DNA of 64,000 bases, taken from assembly GCA_029378245.1 (NCBI GenBank), contig JARKIF010000025.1:124001-188000 (forward strand), written 5' to 3'. How positions within the stretch are numbered: the first letter of the stretch is position 1; each line of letters opens with the position of its first letter. Position numbers and translations under genes: made by a program. Positions 20,062 to 29,819 of the stretch are shown here, piece after piece. A model generated the notes under the pieces. The model did no database searches and was not told the origin of the DNA. It was given only the letters and a program-made list of their open reading frames with translations. This DNA comes from Roridomyces roridus. Taxonomy: Eukaryota > Basidiomycota > Agaricomycetes > Agaricales > Mycenaceae.

Positions 20062-20559
20062 ATGGCCTTATTCACATCCGACGAAATCGAACGGATCTTT
20101 GCCTCGCCGTTGTCAGACTTCGAAGTGGCAGGATACGTGTATGGTTTCAAGCACGAGAACACGTCCGGGAAGGCGCCTGGGAAGGACGTGATCAAAATCG
20201 GGTCAACGAAACATATAGATGACCGCCCGGGTCAGTGGGATCGACAGTGTGAGCCCCATCCTCACGACTGGCGCTGGGCGTACAAGACCGCGACGTGTCG
20301 TCGCCTGGGTAAGTCGTCCTCTACTTGCTACTACTGGCCAACTAACGAAGGCGACGCAGAAACATTGGTTGACAAGACGCTTAAGCTTCGGGGTTATCAC
20401 TCCAAGCCACACCTGTGCCCCGGACGAACATGTGGAAGAAAACACAGAGAGAATTTTAGGGACGATTTGATGGAGCGCGGGGAGGAGGAGGTGGAGGAGG
20501 TGATACAATATTGGCAGGCGCGTTTGGGGCAAGCGAGTATGAGGTACGTGGATTCATAA
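20062..20559 (+). CDS. Small GIY-YIG / T5orf172-like nuclease-fold protein
   Basis: Two exons (20062-20308 and 20360-20559, 51-nt intron starting GTAAGT) encode 148 aa. The fold is suggested by GYVYGFKH near residue 20, then VIKIGSTKHIDDRPGQW about 25 residues later, and a Glu in LETLVDKTLKLRGYHSK after the splice. These match the order of the GIY-like strand, the YIG-like IGST strand with following Arg, and the catalytic Glu seen in GIY-YIG and T5orf172 domains. The C terminus has CPGRTC, a possible metal site. A second intron (GTACGT..TTTTAG, 20544-20591) could replace the last residues. Enzyme activity is inferred, not shown. It lies inside the 19-kb element next to its right end. Confidence 0.55.
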   Translation: MALFTSDEIERIFASPLSDFEVAGYVYGFKHENTSGKAPGKDVIKIGSTKHIDDRPGQWDRQCEPHPHDWRWAYKTATCRRLGKSSSTCYYWPTNEGDAETLVDKTLKLRGYHSKPHLCPGRTCGRKHRENFRDDLMERGEEEVEEVIQYWQARLGQASMRYVDS

Positions 20560-21381
20560 TTGCGTCTGGAACGTCAAACTGATTCATTTTAGAATGGATC
20601 TTTGATTTGCAAGAGGGCTGGACATGTACATGTTGTACGAACATTGTGCGCGGACAGAAACGGTAAATAGATGCACGCGGCATGCAGGGCAGAGAATATT
20701 CCTCCTTTCAACTTTCAAAAAAAAGGAGAGGCAAAGAGCGAGGGTGGAATCAGAAGCGTACGTCTTGTACTTTGCGTTCGTTTCGAAGCTAACAATTGGT
20801 CTGTGATGACACGTTCGGTCAAATTCCTGCCTAGTACGATACGATATTACAAGAAAAAGCGCCATCGGGATGGGAGTTGGGTGTATTCAAAAGCGTACGT
20901 GTTGTACTTACTTTGCGTTCATTTCGAACTGATTTCTCACAACTGCTCTGTAATGACAGTTTTTATTCAAGGTTCCATCGATGCTTACCCACAGCCTCGC
21001 TCAATTACCAGAGTGGGATGTCAATTCAATTGCGGCTCAATTGCGGCCGAGGGGAGCAAGGTTCCATCAAGCAAGCGTCAAGCGTTGGGTTGGAGAACGC
21101 TTCTGAAGTCTAAAGACTCTCAATTCCATCCGAATACTGACTTGATTTACAGGTTTGAACTTATAATTTGGGTTTCCCTACTCGCGCTGCGCGCGGTTTG
21201 CTTGGGAGAACTTTGCAGCGTCTGGGCCCCCGGGATACTTTTTGAAGCTAGCTAGTACGCTGTCTGTGATAACTACTTTGAAATACATGGATATGCACAG
21301 TAAAAACCCAGGCATTGAGAGCGTGCAGAGAAAGAAGAAAGCTGAAATTCAGAAATTGGCTGCTAGCAGTTTACGGCACAG
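20560..21381. other. Spacer with two intron-like repeats
   Basis: No supported gene. Two related segments, 20757-20810 and 20897-20959, share AGCGTACGT..TTGTACTT..TTTGCGTTC..TTTCGAA and end in TGATGACA or TAATGACAG. They resemble duplicated introns of a lost transcript. Confidence 0.35.
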
Positions 21382-21420
21382 TGATTGACAGAATGTGTCA
21401 ATCACTGACAGAATCTGTCA
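21382..21420. repeat. Right TGACAG palindromes of the 19-kb element
   Basis: TTGACAGAATGTGTCAA followed at once by TGACAGAATCTGTCA; counterpart of 5492-5514. Confidence 0.7.
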
Positions 21421-21439
21421 AATATGCACGCGAACTTGA

Positions 21440-21740
21440 GCACTCCCATTGGTTGTAAGTACACAGTGGGAGAGTCCCAGCGCTCCCTCTACGCGCCATG
21501 GGAGAGTCCCAGCGCTACCTGAACACGTCATGGGAGAGTCCCAGCAGTACCTCTACGCGCCATGGGAGAGTCCCAGTGCTAGCTCTACGCGCCATGGGAG
21601 AGTCCCAGCGCTACCTGAACACGTCATGGGAGAGTCCCAGCCGTACCTCTACGCGCCATGGGAGAGTCCCAGCAGTACCTCTACGCCCCATGGGAGAGTC
21701 CCAGCCGTACCTCTACGCCCCATGGGAGAGTCCACGCACC
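21440..21740. repeat. Right subterminal array, ~32-bp unit with TGGGAGAGTCCCA
   Basis: Nine copies of TGGGAGAGTCCCA from 21467 at about 32-bp spacing, linked by CTCTACGCGCCA or CTGAACACGTCA. It is the reverse-complement form of the left-end palindromes. More copies (GGGAGGCTCCCA) lie at 22335-22400. The 360 bp after the array to 22100 contain no supported gene. Confidence 0.85.
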
Positions 21741-22100
21741 ACCGTGGGACTGTCCCTTTTGCAGATTCAGTTGAACAGAAAGGGGAAATAAGACCGAAAA
21801 TGACTTATTTGAACATCTGTGTGTGTTTCTTGACTACATGCACCCTCCAACCCAACTTTGGCGTGCTGAATCGTGGACTGAGTGAGTGGCATTTCATCTA
21901 TGTCTGATGCACCAAGGAACTTACTATGCCGCAATGTGCCAATGTGAAATGAAGTGGAAAAAGTTGAAAAGGTATCCAATTCTGTTCTAATTTAGAGAGA
22001 ATGCATGAAATGAATAAAGGCCAGCAAGCCAAGCACAATGAACAAAGAAAGGCAAAATCATCCAGAAGCAGGGGGCGAGCAGCGTATGGGCAGCCAGGGG

Positions 22101-22286
22101 CCGTACAGCCAGCTGCGGGCTACCAGGAGCGCCGTACAGCCAGCTGCGGGCTACCAGGAGCGCCGTACAGCCAGCTGCGGGCTACCAGGAGCGCCGTACA
22201 GCCAGCTGCGGGCTACCAGGAGCGCCGTACAGCCAGCTGCGGGCTACCAGGAGCGCCGTACAGCCAGCTACGGATGCCAGGAGCAG
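22101..22286. repeat. 31-bp minisatellite, six copies
   Basis: The unit starts CCGTACAGCCAGCTGCGGGC and repeats at 22101, 22132, 22163, 22194, 22225 and 22256; the last copy is degenerate. The unit length is not a multiple of three. Confidence 0.9.
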
Positions 22287-22414
22287 GGTACGGGCAAGCA
22301 GCCAGCGGTACCGCTGGCCAGCAGTGGTGGTGGGGGCTCCCAGCCAGTGCTATTCCTGGGAGGCTCCCAGCACTCCCAGCACAGTAGCAGGGCTGGGATC
22401 CCCACCTTAGAAAA

Positions 22415-22470
22415 GACCCTCTTAGGGTGATTATCCCATAGGGATCAATTCATCCTAAGAGGGTACCTTA
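22415..22470 (-). repeat. Right terminal inverted repeat of the 19-kb element
   Basis: Inverse partner of 3490-3545, ending GGGTACCTTAA. Gypsy gag resumes at 22472. Confidence 0.85.
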
Positions 22471-22471
22471 A

Positions 22472-23857
22472 AGGTATGCCTGGACTGGATATGGAGGAGG
22501 TGGCCCTCCTGGTGGTGGCCCTCCGGGGCCCCCCGGAGGTGGATTTCCAGGTGGCGGGCCTCCGGGCCCTCCATATGGCGGTGGTGGTGGAGGTGGCAAT
22601 CCCGGTGGTGGACCCCCTGGAGGATATCCAGGTGGAGGAAACCCCGGTGGAGGAGGGGGCGGAGGCGGGCCTCCTGGGGGATTTCCCGGGGGATTTTTTC
22701 CTCCTGGTGGTCCTCCCCAACCTGCGCCTGGCACTGATCCGTACATGGCTTACATGATGTATGAGACCGCCCAGGCGTTTAGGGACGCCGCTACGCAATT
22801 CAGAAACCCACCTGCTCAGAGGTCGGGACGGTCAAACCTTCGGAATCCGGACCCATTCGATGGAGAAGATCCTTCAAAGCTGCGTATATTCTACACGCAG
22901 TGTTCTCTTCGATTTGGAGAACAACCACAGGACTTCGTCACGGACTCGAGCAAGATTATCTTCGTGATCTCGTACCTCAAAGGTCACGCACTCTTGCACT
23001 TCACTCCGGTGATCGAGTCCCAGACACCTCCGGAATGGGACGACAATTGGGCTGCTTTCTCGCAGGAACTCTTCAACTGCCTCGGTCCGGTCGATCCGGT
23101 CGGAGACGCCCAGGAAGAGGTCCTCGATCTCCATATGGACAACAACGAGACCATTATCGACTTCCATCTCAAATTCGACACTCTTCGGCCTTACCTCCCT
23201 TGGTCGGATGAGAACCTCAAGTTCATGTACTATCGTGCGCTGGCTCTTCGTCTTAAAGACGACCTCAAGACTGCGATTTATCCCGACACGTACATTGGAC
23301 TCCGCACTGAGGCTACTCGTTTGGATTTCATCTACTGGAAGTTCGAGAAGGAGAGGCAGAGAGAGCGGGAGAGGAAGAAGCGGATGGGCGGTGGTGGAGG
23401 TTCTGGCTCCGGTTCCGGTAACGACAATCCGAAATCCGGCAACAACGCCAAGAACTCCAACTCCGGTAACTCGTCTGGCAACTCCGGTAACTCCGGTAAT
23501 TCGTCTGGTCAGCAAAACCGCAAGGGAAATCCTAGGAAGGATCCAAAAACTCCCTCCGGTAACAACAACGCTGCCCAGACCAATCCGGCTCCCAACAAGA
23601 ATCCGCCCCCGAAGAAGGCCAAGCCCTACGAGAAGAATCTCACCCAGGGTGGTAAGCTGAAGCAGGAGGAACGGGATCGCCGCAAGGCGAACAATCTCTG
23701 CATGTACTGCGGAGAGGCAGGTCATCAGGCGTCCGATTGTCCCAAGCGGACTACTCCGGTTGCTGGCCGTGGTTCTCAGACCACTCCAGCCCCTGCTGCT
23801 ACAACTCCCGCTCCCGCAGCCCCTGCGTCGACAACCCCGGCCACGCCAAAAAATTAG
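22472..23857 (+). pseudogene. Gypsy gag, C-terminal part (capsid and CCHC nucleocapsid)
   Basis: Open from the insertion edge. It starts with a Gly/Pro-rich stretch that continues the upstream half, then capsid-like sequence from about 22745 (YMAYMMYETAQAFRDAATQF; PFDGEDPSKLRIF; FHLKFDTLRPYLPW), a basic Gly/Ser/Asn-rich linker, and a CCHC knuckle CMYCGEAGHQASDC (C-x2-C-x4-H-x4-C). It ends at TAG 23855-23857, directly after a slippery sequence leading into pol. It is open but cut off from its natural start codon. Confidence 0.85.
23848..23854 (+). promoter_or_regulatory. Putative -1 ribosomal frameshift site between gag and pol
   Basis: In the gag frame the last codons read CCA AAA AAT TAG, giving the heptamer A AAA AAT. 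A -1 slip here enters the pol frame (AAA AAA TTA GGC), which is open onward to the protease. The site sits exactly at the gag stop. Confidence 0.65.
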
Positions 23858-26744
23858 GCCGCAGTCCGGACGCCTCAATCCCCAGTCCGGACTGCGTTGA
23901 CGGCGGGGATCTTCCTGAGGTTCGACTCAATGCTTCCTCTCTTTCATCTAATGCCCTTTACGTTTTACTTTTTCTATCTCTACTGCGCGCGGACTATGTA
24001 TCTCTGGACGAGCGTGAACTAGGCGTAAGCCTAGGCTCGTCCGATGTATCGAGGCAACTTGCCGAGGGATTCAACTCCCACATTAATGCGCTCGTGGACT
24101 CCGGTTCATCGCATTGTTTCGTCTCAGACAGGTTCTGTGACGAAAAGGGTTATCTCCCTTATTCTGTACCTCCGGTCAAGGTGCGGTATTTGGATGGCTC
24201 GTCCTCGATCATTAACCGTCAGATCCGGCTGCTCATCCGGTTTCCTTCCGGCGACGTCCATTTAATGGAATTCTATGTCACCCGTCTTGATCCTCCCTGC
24301 GACATGGTCCTCGGATACAACTGGCTTCACCGCTACAATCCGTTGATTGACTGGAAGAATGCTAGTATCGCTTTCCGGACCACATCCAATGGGAATCTTG
24401 TGTCGACACCAACTCCGGTCGAGTCTCCCTCCTCCGGTTCTGGGACCCCAACTCCGGTCCCGACTCCGACATCGTCGCCATCGACCCCAGCTCCTTCAGA
24501 GCAACACTCCGAGGCCACCGAGCCTCGTCCATTCATTACTCCACCAAAAATCTCTCTGGTCTCTGCTGCAGCTTACCGTTCTATCCTCAAGGATAAGGAC
24601 GTCCAGCAGTTTACGATGCAGGCCCAACCAAAGGAAGAAGTTACTGCCAAGTCCGGTTCCCTTGAGGATCCGGACCTGTCTAAAATTCCTTCGGAGTACC
24701 ATGACTTCGCTGACGTATTTTCAGAGCAGGAAGCGTACAACCTTCCTCCTCACCACGAATACGATCGACGGCGAAGTCCCTCCGGTCGGGCACGTCTACT
24801 CCCTTTCGCAATCCGAGCTCGCTGCACTCCGCGAGTTCATCGACAAGAATATTCGCTCCGGGTTTATCTACCCGTCCTGGTCGAATCATGGAGCTCCGAT
24901 CCTTTTTGCCAAGAAGAAGGACGGTTCGCTCCGACTCTGTGTCGATTACAGAGGTCTCAACCGCATCACGAAGAAGGATCGCTATCCTCTTCCGTTGATT
25001 GCTGACCTCTTGGATGCTCCGGGAAAGGCGCGTATCTATACCAAACTTGATCTTCGGCACGCTTACCATCTTCTCCGAGTTGCTGAGGACGATGAGTCCA
25101 AAACTGCATTTCGGACTCGCTACGGCTCTTTCAACTTCAGAGTCGTACCGGAGGGTTTATCCAACGCTCCGGCGGCTTTTCAGCGCTTCCTGAATAGCCT
25201 GTTCGCGGACTTGCTTGACGTTTACGTCGTTGTCTATTTGGATGACATTCTGGTTTACTCCGGAGACGAAACTCAGCACACAGTGCACGTACGGGAAGTA
25301 CTCTGGCGCCTCCGGGCCTCCGGTTTGTACTGCAAACTCTCCAAATGCGAGTTCGGTGTAACAACGTGCGAGTACCTCGGCTATATTCTCTCTCCGGATG
25401 GATTCCGGATGGCCGAGGAGAAGATTGCGGCGATGATGGAATGGCCGGTCCCACGCAAAGTTAAGGACGTTCAGTCTTTTCTTGGCTTTTGCAACTTCTA
25501 CCGTAGATTCATCTGGAATTACTCCGGTATCACGGTCGCCCTGACACGCCTCACGCGTAAGGGCTTGAAGTGGGACTGGACCTCCATCTGCCAAGACGCG
25601 TTTGAGACGCTCAAGAGGGCTTTCACCGAAGCTCCGGTTCTCCATCACTGGGTTCCCGGCCGCCAACTTACGGTCGAAACGGACGCTTCGGACTATGCTA
25701 TCGCCTCCATCCTATCAATTCAAGGAGACGACGGCGACATCCATCCCCTCGCATTCCGGAGCCGGACTCTGCAGAACGCGGAACTCAACTACGACACCCA
25801 CGACAAGGAACTCCTCGCCATCTTCGACGCTTTCGAGCATTGGCGCCAATACCTCGAAGGAGCTCCTCTTACAGTGGATGTTGTCACCGACCACGAGAAC
25901 CTGGAGTATTTTGCTACCACAAAGACGCTTACCCATCGACAGGTTCGCTGGTCAGAGAAACTCTCCGCGTTTAATATGCTCATCCGGTTCCATCCGTATT
26001 TACTGCTCTTACCAACAGGATGATTGGGATACACTCCTTCCTCTTGCCGAATTCTCGTTGAACAACGCTCCTAATGCCTCCACAGGCATTACCCCGTTCT
26101 TCGCGAATAAAGGCTACGATCCCCTCCTGTCCGTCCATCCAGAACTCAACGTCGCCAACACATACGCTCGCGACTTCGTGGTCAATCTCAACGAACTCCA
26201 CGAGTTCCTCCGGGACCAAATCCGGTCTGCACAAAGTACTTACAAGGAAACGGCGGACCGGAAACGCATTCAACATCCGGACATCAAAGTCGGTGATGAG
26301 GTGTTCATTTCCACCAAGTACATCAAGACCAAGCGTCCAACTCCGAAGTTCTCGGAGACGCACATCGGTCCGTACGAGGTTATTGGAAAACCTAGCGCTG
26401 CCTTGTTCCAGGTGCGACTTCCAAAAACTCTGTCCCAAGTTCACCCAGTTTTCCATGTTTCTCAACTCGAACCCCACTTCCGGAATCCCTTCCCCGGTCG
26501 AGAAATCCCTCCACCACCTCTGGTAGAGGTCGACGGCGAAGAGCATTTCGAGGTCAAACAAATCGTTGACTCCAAGCTCGACCGGAGGTACCGGATTAAA
26601 CTCCGGTACTTGGTCGAATGGATGGGCTACGAGAACACGGATGAACAATTCACATGGGTTGGAGCAGACGACATACAGGCAGGTGAGGCATTGGAAGACT
26701 TCCATCGCCGATATCCCGACAAGCCTGGCCCGTTACAAACCTAA
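23849..26744 (+). pseudogene. Gypsy pol: protease, RT, RNase H, truncated integrase, chromodomain
   Basis: Protease: DSGSSHCFVS near 24100. The frame then shifts near 24766, between HHEYD and the following TIDGEVPP. RT: LRLCVDYRGLNRIT, then the catalytic VVYLDDILVYS near 25236. RNase H: TDASDYAIASIL, then THDKELLAI and TDHENLEYF. Near 25990 the RNase H end is joined directly to late integrase sequence (YQQDDWDTLLPLAEFSLNN). The integrase zinc finger and nearly the whole DDE core, some 300 residues or more, are deleted, with a further phase change. The remaining C terminus contains SQVHPVFHVSQLEPHF and a chromodomain-like YLVEWMGYENTDEQFTW. The copy is non-autonomous although its LTRs are almost identical, so it was probably moved by proteins from another copy. 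Confidence 0.9.
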
Positions 26745-26753
26745 TTGTCAAAC

Positions 26754-26796
26754 CCCGGCCGAGCCTTCCAACTTCAGGTTCAATACCTCGGCCGGG
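26754..26796. terminator. GC-rich stem-loop between convergent Gypsy pol and antisense gene
   Basis: Perfect 10-bp inverted repeat CCCGGCCGAG / CTCGGCCGGG (26754-26763 and 26787-26796), ten bases after the pol stop and 90 bases before the end of the antisense gene. Placement suggests 3'-end formation for one or both transcripts, which is inference. Confidence 0.4.
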
Positions 26797-26887
26797 TAAA
26801 CGTTCGTTCATCAAAATCTATTTACATTTTGCCTCTACTTATACAAATGTTCGTTTTTTTTTACGAATCCGGCGACTATCTACAATG

Positions 26888-28528
26888 TCAATCCTCCGCC
26901 AATTCGTCGTCACCATTCTTTGCCGTATCCGGACTCGACGCGATTTCGGGCTCGGTCTCCACCGGTGGAATCATTTCCTCCTCCGACTGCTCGTCGTCAT
27001 CCCCCGGCAAGAACAAGGGCTCCTTATCCCCCTCCGGTCCCTTCACCTCATACTCCTCCGGATCGACGTTCATGTCGACCATACCTTCAACATCCCCATC
27101 CTCCAACTCCATTCCGGACCCCTCAGGCTCCTCCGCCTCAGCGTCCATCTGGATCCCAGTCCACTCCTCTTCGTCTTCATCTCCAACCGACTCCTCTCCT
27201 CCCTGCCTCGCCTTCCACGCCTCCAGCTCTTCCTCAAAGATGCGTTGGCGTCGATCCTGCTCCGCCTGCCTCCGAGCCTCTCTGGCATCCGCATCCTCGG
27301 CTTCCTCGTAGATCGAATTCCCATGGTCGTTGTCCCAATCGTCTGAGACACGATCCGGAGTTACGGGGCGAGGGTCGACGGGAGGCACGGGAACGACGTC
27401 CTTCGGCTTGTCGCCGAAATCCATCAAGTCGTTGTTGTCTTCAACGACTCGACGAGCAATACGAGGCCTCTTGACAAGCACGGGGGGAGGCGAGGCCGAG
27501 ATGGAGGACGATTGAGCACGCCCACGTTTGGGCGTGACGGAGACGAGAGTGGAGGGGACGAAGGGAGAGGTGCGGGGTTTTCGGATGGTGACGTTTTGTT
27601 TTTTCCCACGCTTGGGAGGTGGTGGTGGTGGTCCATCCGTCCTTCTGCACGCGATCCGCTTCTGCCGGCACAAATCGCAGGGGCGAGCCTTGACTCCGCC
27701 GGAGTTGACGCAGGCCGCTCCGAGGCGCCGACAGTTGTCACAAGCTGAAAAGAGAAGATGAGTAAAATTAAAAACGAAGGAAAATCACTCACCTTCGTTT
27801 TCCTCGTTGTCTCCAGCGACGGAATCCACTACCTCCGGCGTCTTCGCGCGAGCCTTCCCCTTATCCTTCCTCGGCTTCTTCCTCCGCGACAACGGCTTCG
27901 CGTCGTCTTCGTCCTCGTCGACGACAGCCATCTCCACCTCCGGCTCCGGCTCCGGTTCCACCACTTCTTCGACCTTTTCCTCCTCTTCATCCCACTCGAT
28001 CCCCGCGTAATCATCCTCTCCAGGCGTCGAGGGCTGACGATCTTCGTCCTCGTGGATGACGTAATCCCGGCCGATCTTGGCATAGTAGGCGAGGTCGATG
28101 AAGAAGTGAAGGGGGACCTTGGCAGTACCCTGGGTCATGAGGTCGCGGGGGTTAGGGGGTTGGTGGCGAGGGGCGTGTCCTTCCAGAGCGAGTCCTTCGG
28201 CTTCCTCCCAGAGCTCTTGATTGAGGTCGCGCCTCCGCGCCACTTCCTTCACGAGACGCTCGCGTCTCTCAGCCTCCATCGCCAACTCCGCCTTCCTTCG
28301 TTCCTCCGCCTCTCTCTCAGCCGCCAACCTCTCCTCCTTGGCCCTCTTCGCCTCCTTCGCCTTCGCTGCCTTTTCCTTCGCCTTGGCCAGCGCCTCCTCG
28401 AGCTTGGCGATGGTCTCCAGCGAGACCTCGTCGTCGTCCTCCGGGTCCGGGGTCGGGACTTGGTTTGTCTTGTCCTTGCCTTCGTCGTCGCGATGAGGGG
28501 GCAGGGAGTGGCGCGAGTGGGTCGACAT
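26888..28528 (-). CDS. Antisense accessory gene of the Gypsy element: coiled coil plus Zn2Cys6 cluster
   Basis: Two exons (28528-27793 and 27744-26888) joined by a 48-nt intron (GTGAGT..CAG) give 530 aa in one frame. Residues ~37-110 form a long Ala/Glu/Lys/Arg coiled coil, and acidic stretches follow. Directly after the splice, at about 246-277, the cysteines read C-x2-C-x6-C-x10-C-x2-C-x6-C, from CDNC to CRQKRIAC. That is the fungal binuclear zinc cluster spacing, and a basic TDGPPPPPPKRGKK segment follows. The remainder is acidic. Such clusters bind DNA in fungal transcription factors, so a regulatory or targeting role is plausible. The gene lies between pol and the 3' LTR on the opposite strand; its promoter would sit at the inner edge of the 3' LTR. 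Both exons are open. Confidence 0.75.
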
Positions 28529-28654
28529 GGTGGTATGAGTCAAAGAGAGAAAATTGATCCGGAACAAACTTCGCCAAACTTTCTTTGTTCGGTTCCGGCA
28601 ATTCATTCGGCTACCGGCAATCATTTCTACCGTTCTCTTGGGCTCTTGAGGGCA

Positions 28655-28674
28655 AGAGCCTAAGAGGGGGATAC
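28655..28674 (+). promoter_or_regulatory. Polypurine tract of the Gypsy element
   Basis: Purine-rich AAGAGGGGGATA immediately before the 3' LTR, where plus-strand priming is expected. Confidence 0.6.
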
Positions 28675-29221
28675 TGTTATGTCCCGTTCCAACGCCAACT
28701 CCGGTACCTCAACTCCGGTACTCAACTCCGGTACTCAACTCCGGTACTCAACTCCGGTCACGTCGGGATGCCTCCCGACGTCGAAACGCATCACGCGCTC
28801 CTCGGTTCTATCCGGGTATTCGGGTTTTCACGCGATGAAGGTATCTGAGCGTTTCCCCCGGACTTGGTATTCATCAGGATATCCACTTGATCATTCCGTG
28901 CGGACTTAATCAGCTTATATCCACATAGCCGCATAAGTCCGTTTCTATTATTGGTCTGTGGTAATGACATATATCTCTACTTACTCGTATATAAGACTTT
29001 CCTTAACTGTATTCAACCTTAGTTGATAATTGACGTTCTTGACTACTCGTCTTGGCTGGTTCCTACTCCTTCCCTTCCTATCAACATAGCAAGGCGTCTT
29101 TGACACCCTACTCCTCTGTGGTGCTCTTAGATCGCTCCTCCGGTCGACTCCTTCCAACTCCGGTCACTACCGGAGTTCCGGCTTCTACTCCGGACCTGTC
29201 TTTTGGAATCGGATCGTAACA
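28675..29221 (+). repeat. 3' LTR of the Gypsy element (547 bp)
   Basis: Same ends as the 5' LTR but with two extra TACTCAACTCCGG units (26 bp). Followed by the CATCT duplication at 29222-29226. Confidence 0.95.
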
Positions 29222-29310
29222 CATCTCTCTCCTCCTTCAGTTCAGCCTGCGGTTCAGATATATTCCGTGTTACTTATCCTTTCCTGTGTACCATTCACAC
29301 ATGCCCGCGG

Positions 29311-29819
29311 CAAGGGGGCATCGGGATCGGAAAATCGTACCGGGGGAGGGGGGGGGGGGGGGGTCTCGAGTGGCCTCGAAAAAAACTTCTACCCATATAT
29401 TACTGGGCTCGTTCTGGGGGCTTTGGAGCACCTTCTCACACATATGGATAGTAGTAAAACATCTTGGTTAGGGCTACAAACCCTGAGAGCCTTTGAACGA
29501 TCAAAATTTCCAAATTGGGAACGGTATATTACATAATACATCACAGCTCTTCCGATATTTATTCACAAGTAGCGAAGATTATTGCTCAGGGTGGTCATGG
29601 CATGTGTAGAATACACCCTGGCATCTCCAGAAACATGTTGGTTCATGTCCTACATTGGTTGTTCGGAGCCAGGCGGACCGCCACTGATGTCACATGACTG
29701 TGGGAATGATCTGCCTTATATAGTAGGGGAGGGGGGGGGGGGGGGGGGGGGGGGTCCAGCCAAGGTCGAAAAAAACTTTTCGACCCTATATCCGATTTTT
29801 GGATCCCGATGCCCCCTTG
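29311..29819. mobile_element. 509-bp MITE with 18-bp TIR and 8-bp duplication
   Basis: Perfect terminal inverted repeats CAAGGGGGCATCGGGATC (29311-29328, complement 29802-29819), flanked on both sides by GCCCGCGG (29303-29310 and 29820-29827). Contains G runs of 16 and 24 bases (near 29348-29363 and 29731-29754), each followed by CTCGAAAAAAACTT or GTCGAAAAAAACTT. No coding capacity. The 8-bp duplication points to the hAT/KDZ type of enzyme. Confidence 0.85.

Larger units (their letters stand above)
3490..22470 (+). mobile_element. 19-kb TIR transposon with KDZ transposase remnant and cargo genes, nested in Gypsy gag
   Basis: The two ends form imperfect inverted repeats of about 55 bp: left reads TTAAGGTACCCTATTAGGG, and the right end read on the opposite strand TTAAGGTACCCTCTTAGG. 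TTAA at both edges is the likely target duplication. Inside each end lie matched arrays of GGGA-centred palindromes, then a TGACAG palindrome, giving a mirror-image architecture. Cargo, left to right: two SINE-like copies, two Cys-rich paralogues (-), a degenerate long gene (-), a KOW-repeat gene (+), the KDZ transposase remnant (+), tandem repeats, a GIY-YIG-like gene (+), and a minisatellite. It interrupts gag, so it is younger than the Gypsy insertion or arrived with a lineage of that element. The transposase lacks most of its catalytic core, so movement would need help in trans. Confidence 0.85.
2000..29221 (+). mobile_element. Ty3/Gypsy (chromodomain) LTR retrotransposon, 27.2 kb, carrying a nested 19-kb DNA transposon
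   Basis: Both LTRs begin TGTTATG and end CGTAACA, and the element is flanked by a perfect 5-bp target duplication CATCT (1995-1999 and 29222-29226). Internal order: gag part 1 (2548-3489), nested element (3490-22470), gag part 2 with a CCHC knuckle (22472-23857), protease, RT and RNase H, a truncated integrase with C-terminal chromodomain (to 26744), an antisense Zn2Cys6 gene (28528-26888), a purine-rich tract, and the 3' LTR. The LTRs differ by one 26-bp repeat-number indel and about one substitution, so the insertion is recent. The body is nonetheless defective. Without the nested element it would be about 8.2 kb, a normal size. Confidence 0.95.

Noticed and set aside
22101..22286. CRISPR array
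   Set aside because: There are no spacers; it is a head-to-tail minisatellite in a eukaryotic genome.
22101..22390. Repeat protein of ~130 aa in the minisatellite
   Set aside because: The 31-bp unit shifts frame each copy, so no repeated peptide is encoded.
3490..22470. piggyBac element, because of TTAA at both ends
   Set aside because: The encoded transposase remnant has KDZ features and the termini (GGTACCC after TTAA) differ from piggyBac ends.
22874..23878. 334-aa open frame antisense to gag
   Set aside because: It lies wholly opposite the well-supported gag sequence and shows no motif.
1..29300. A Starship-type giant element with the tyrosine recombinase as captain
   Set aside because: The cargo is bounded by Gypsy LTRs with a 5-bp duplication and by separate TIRs; the recombinase lies outside both and no Starship border is visible.
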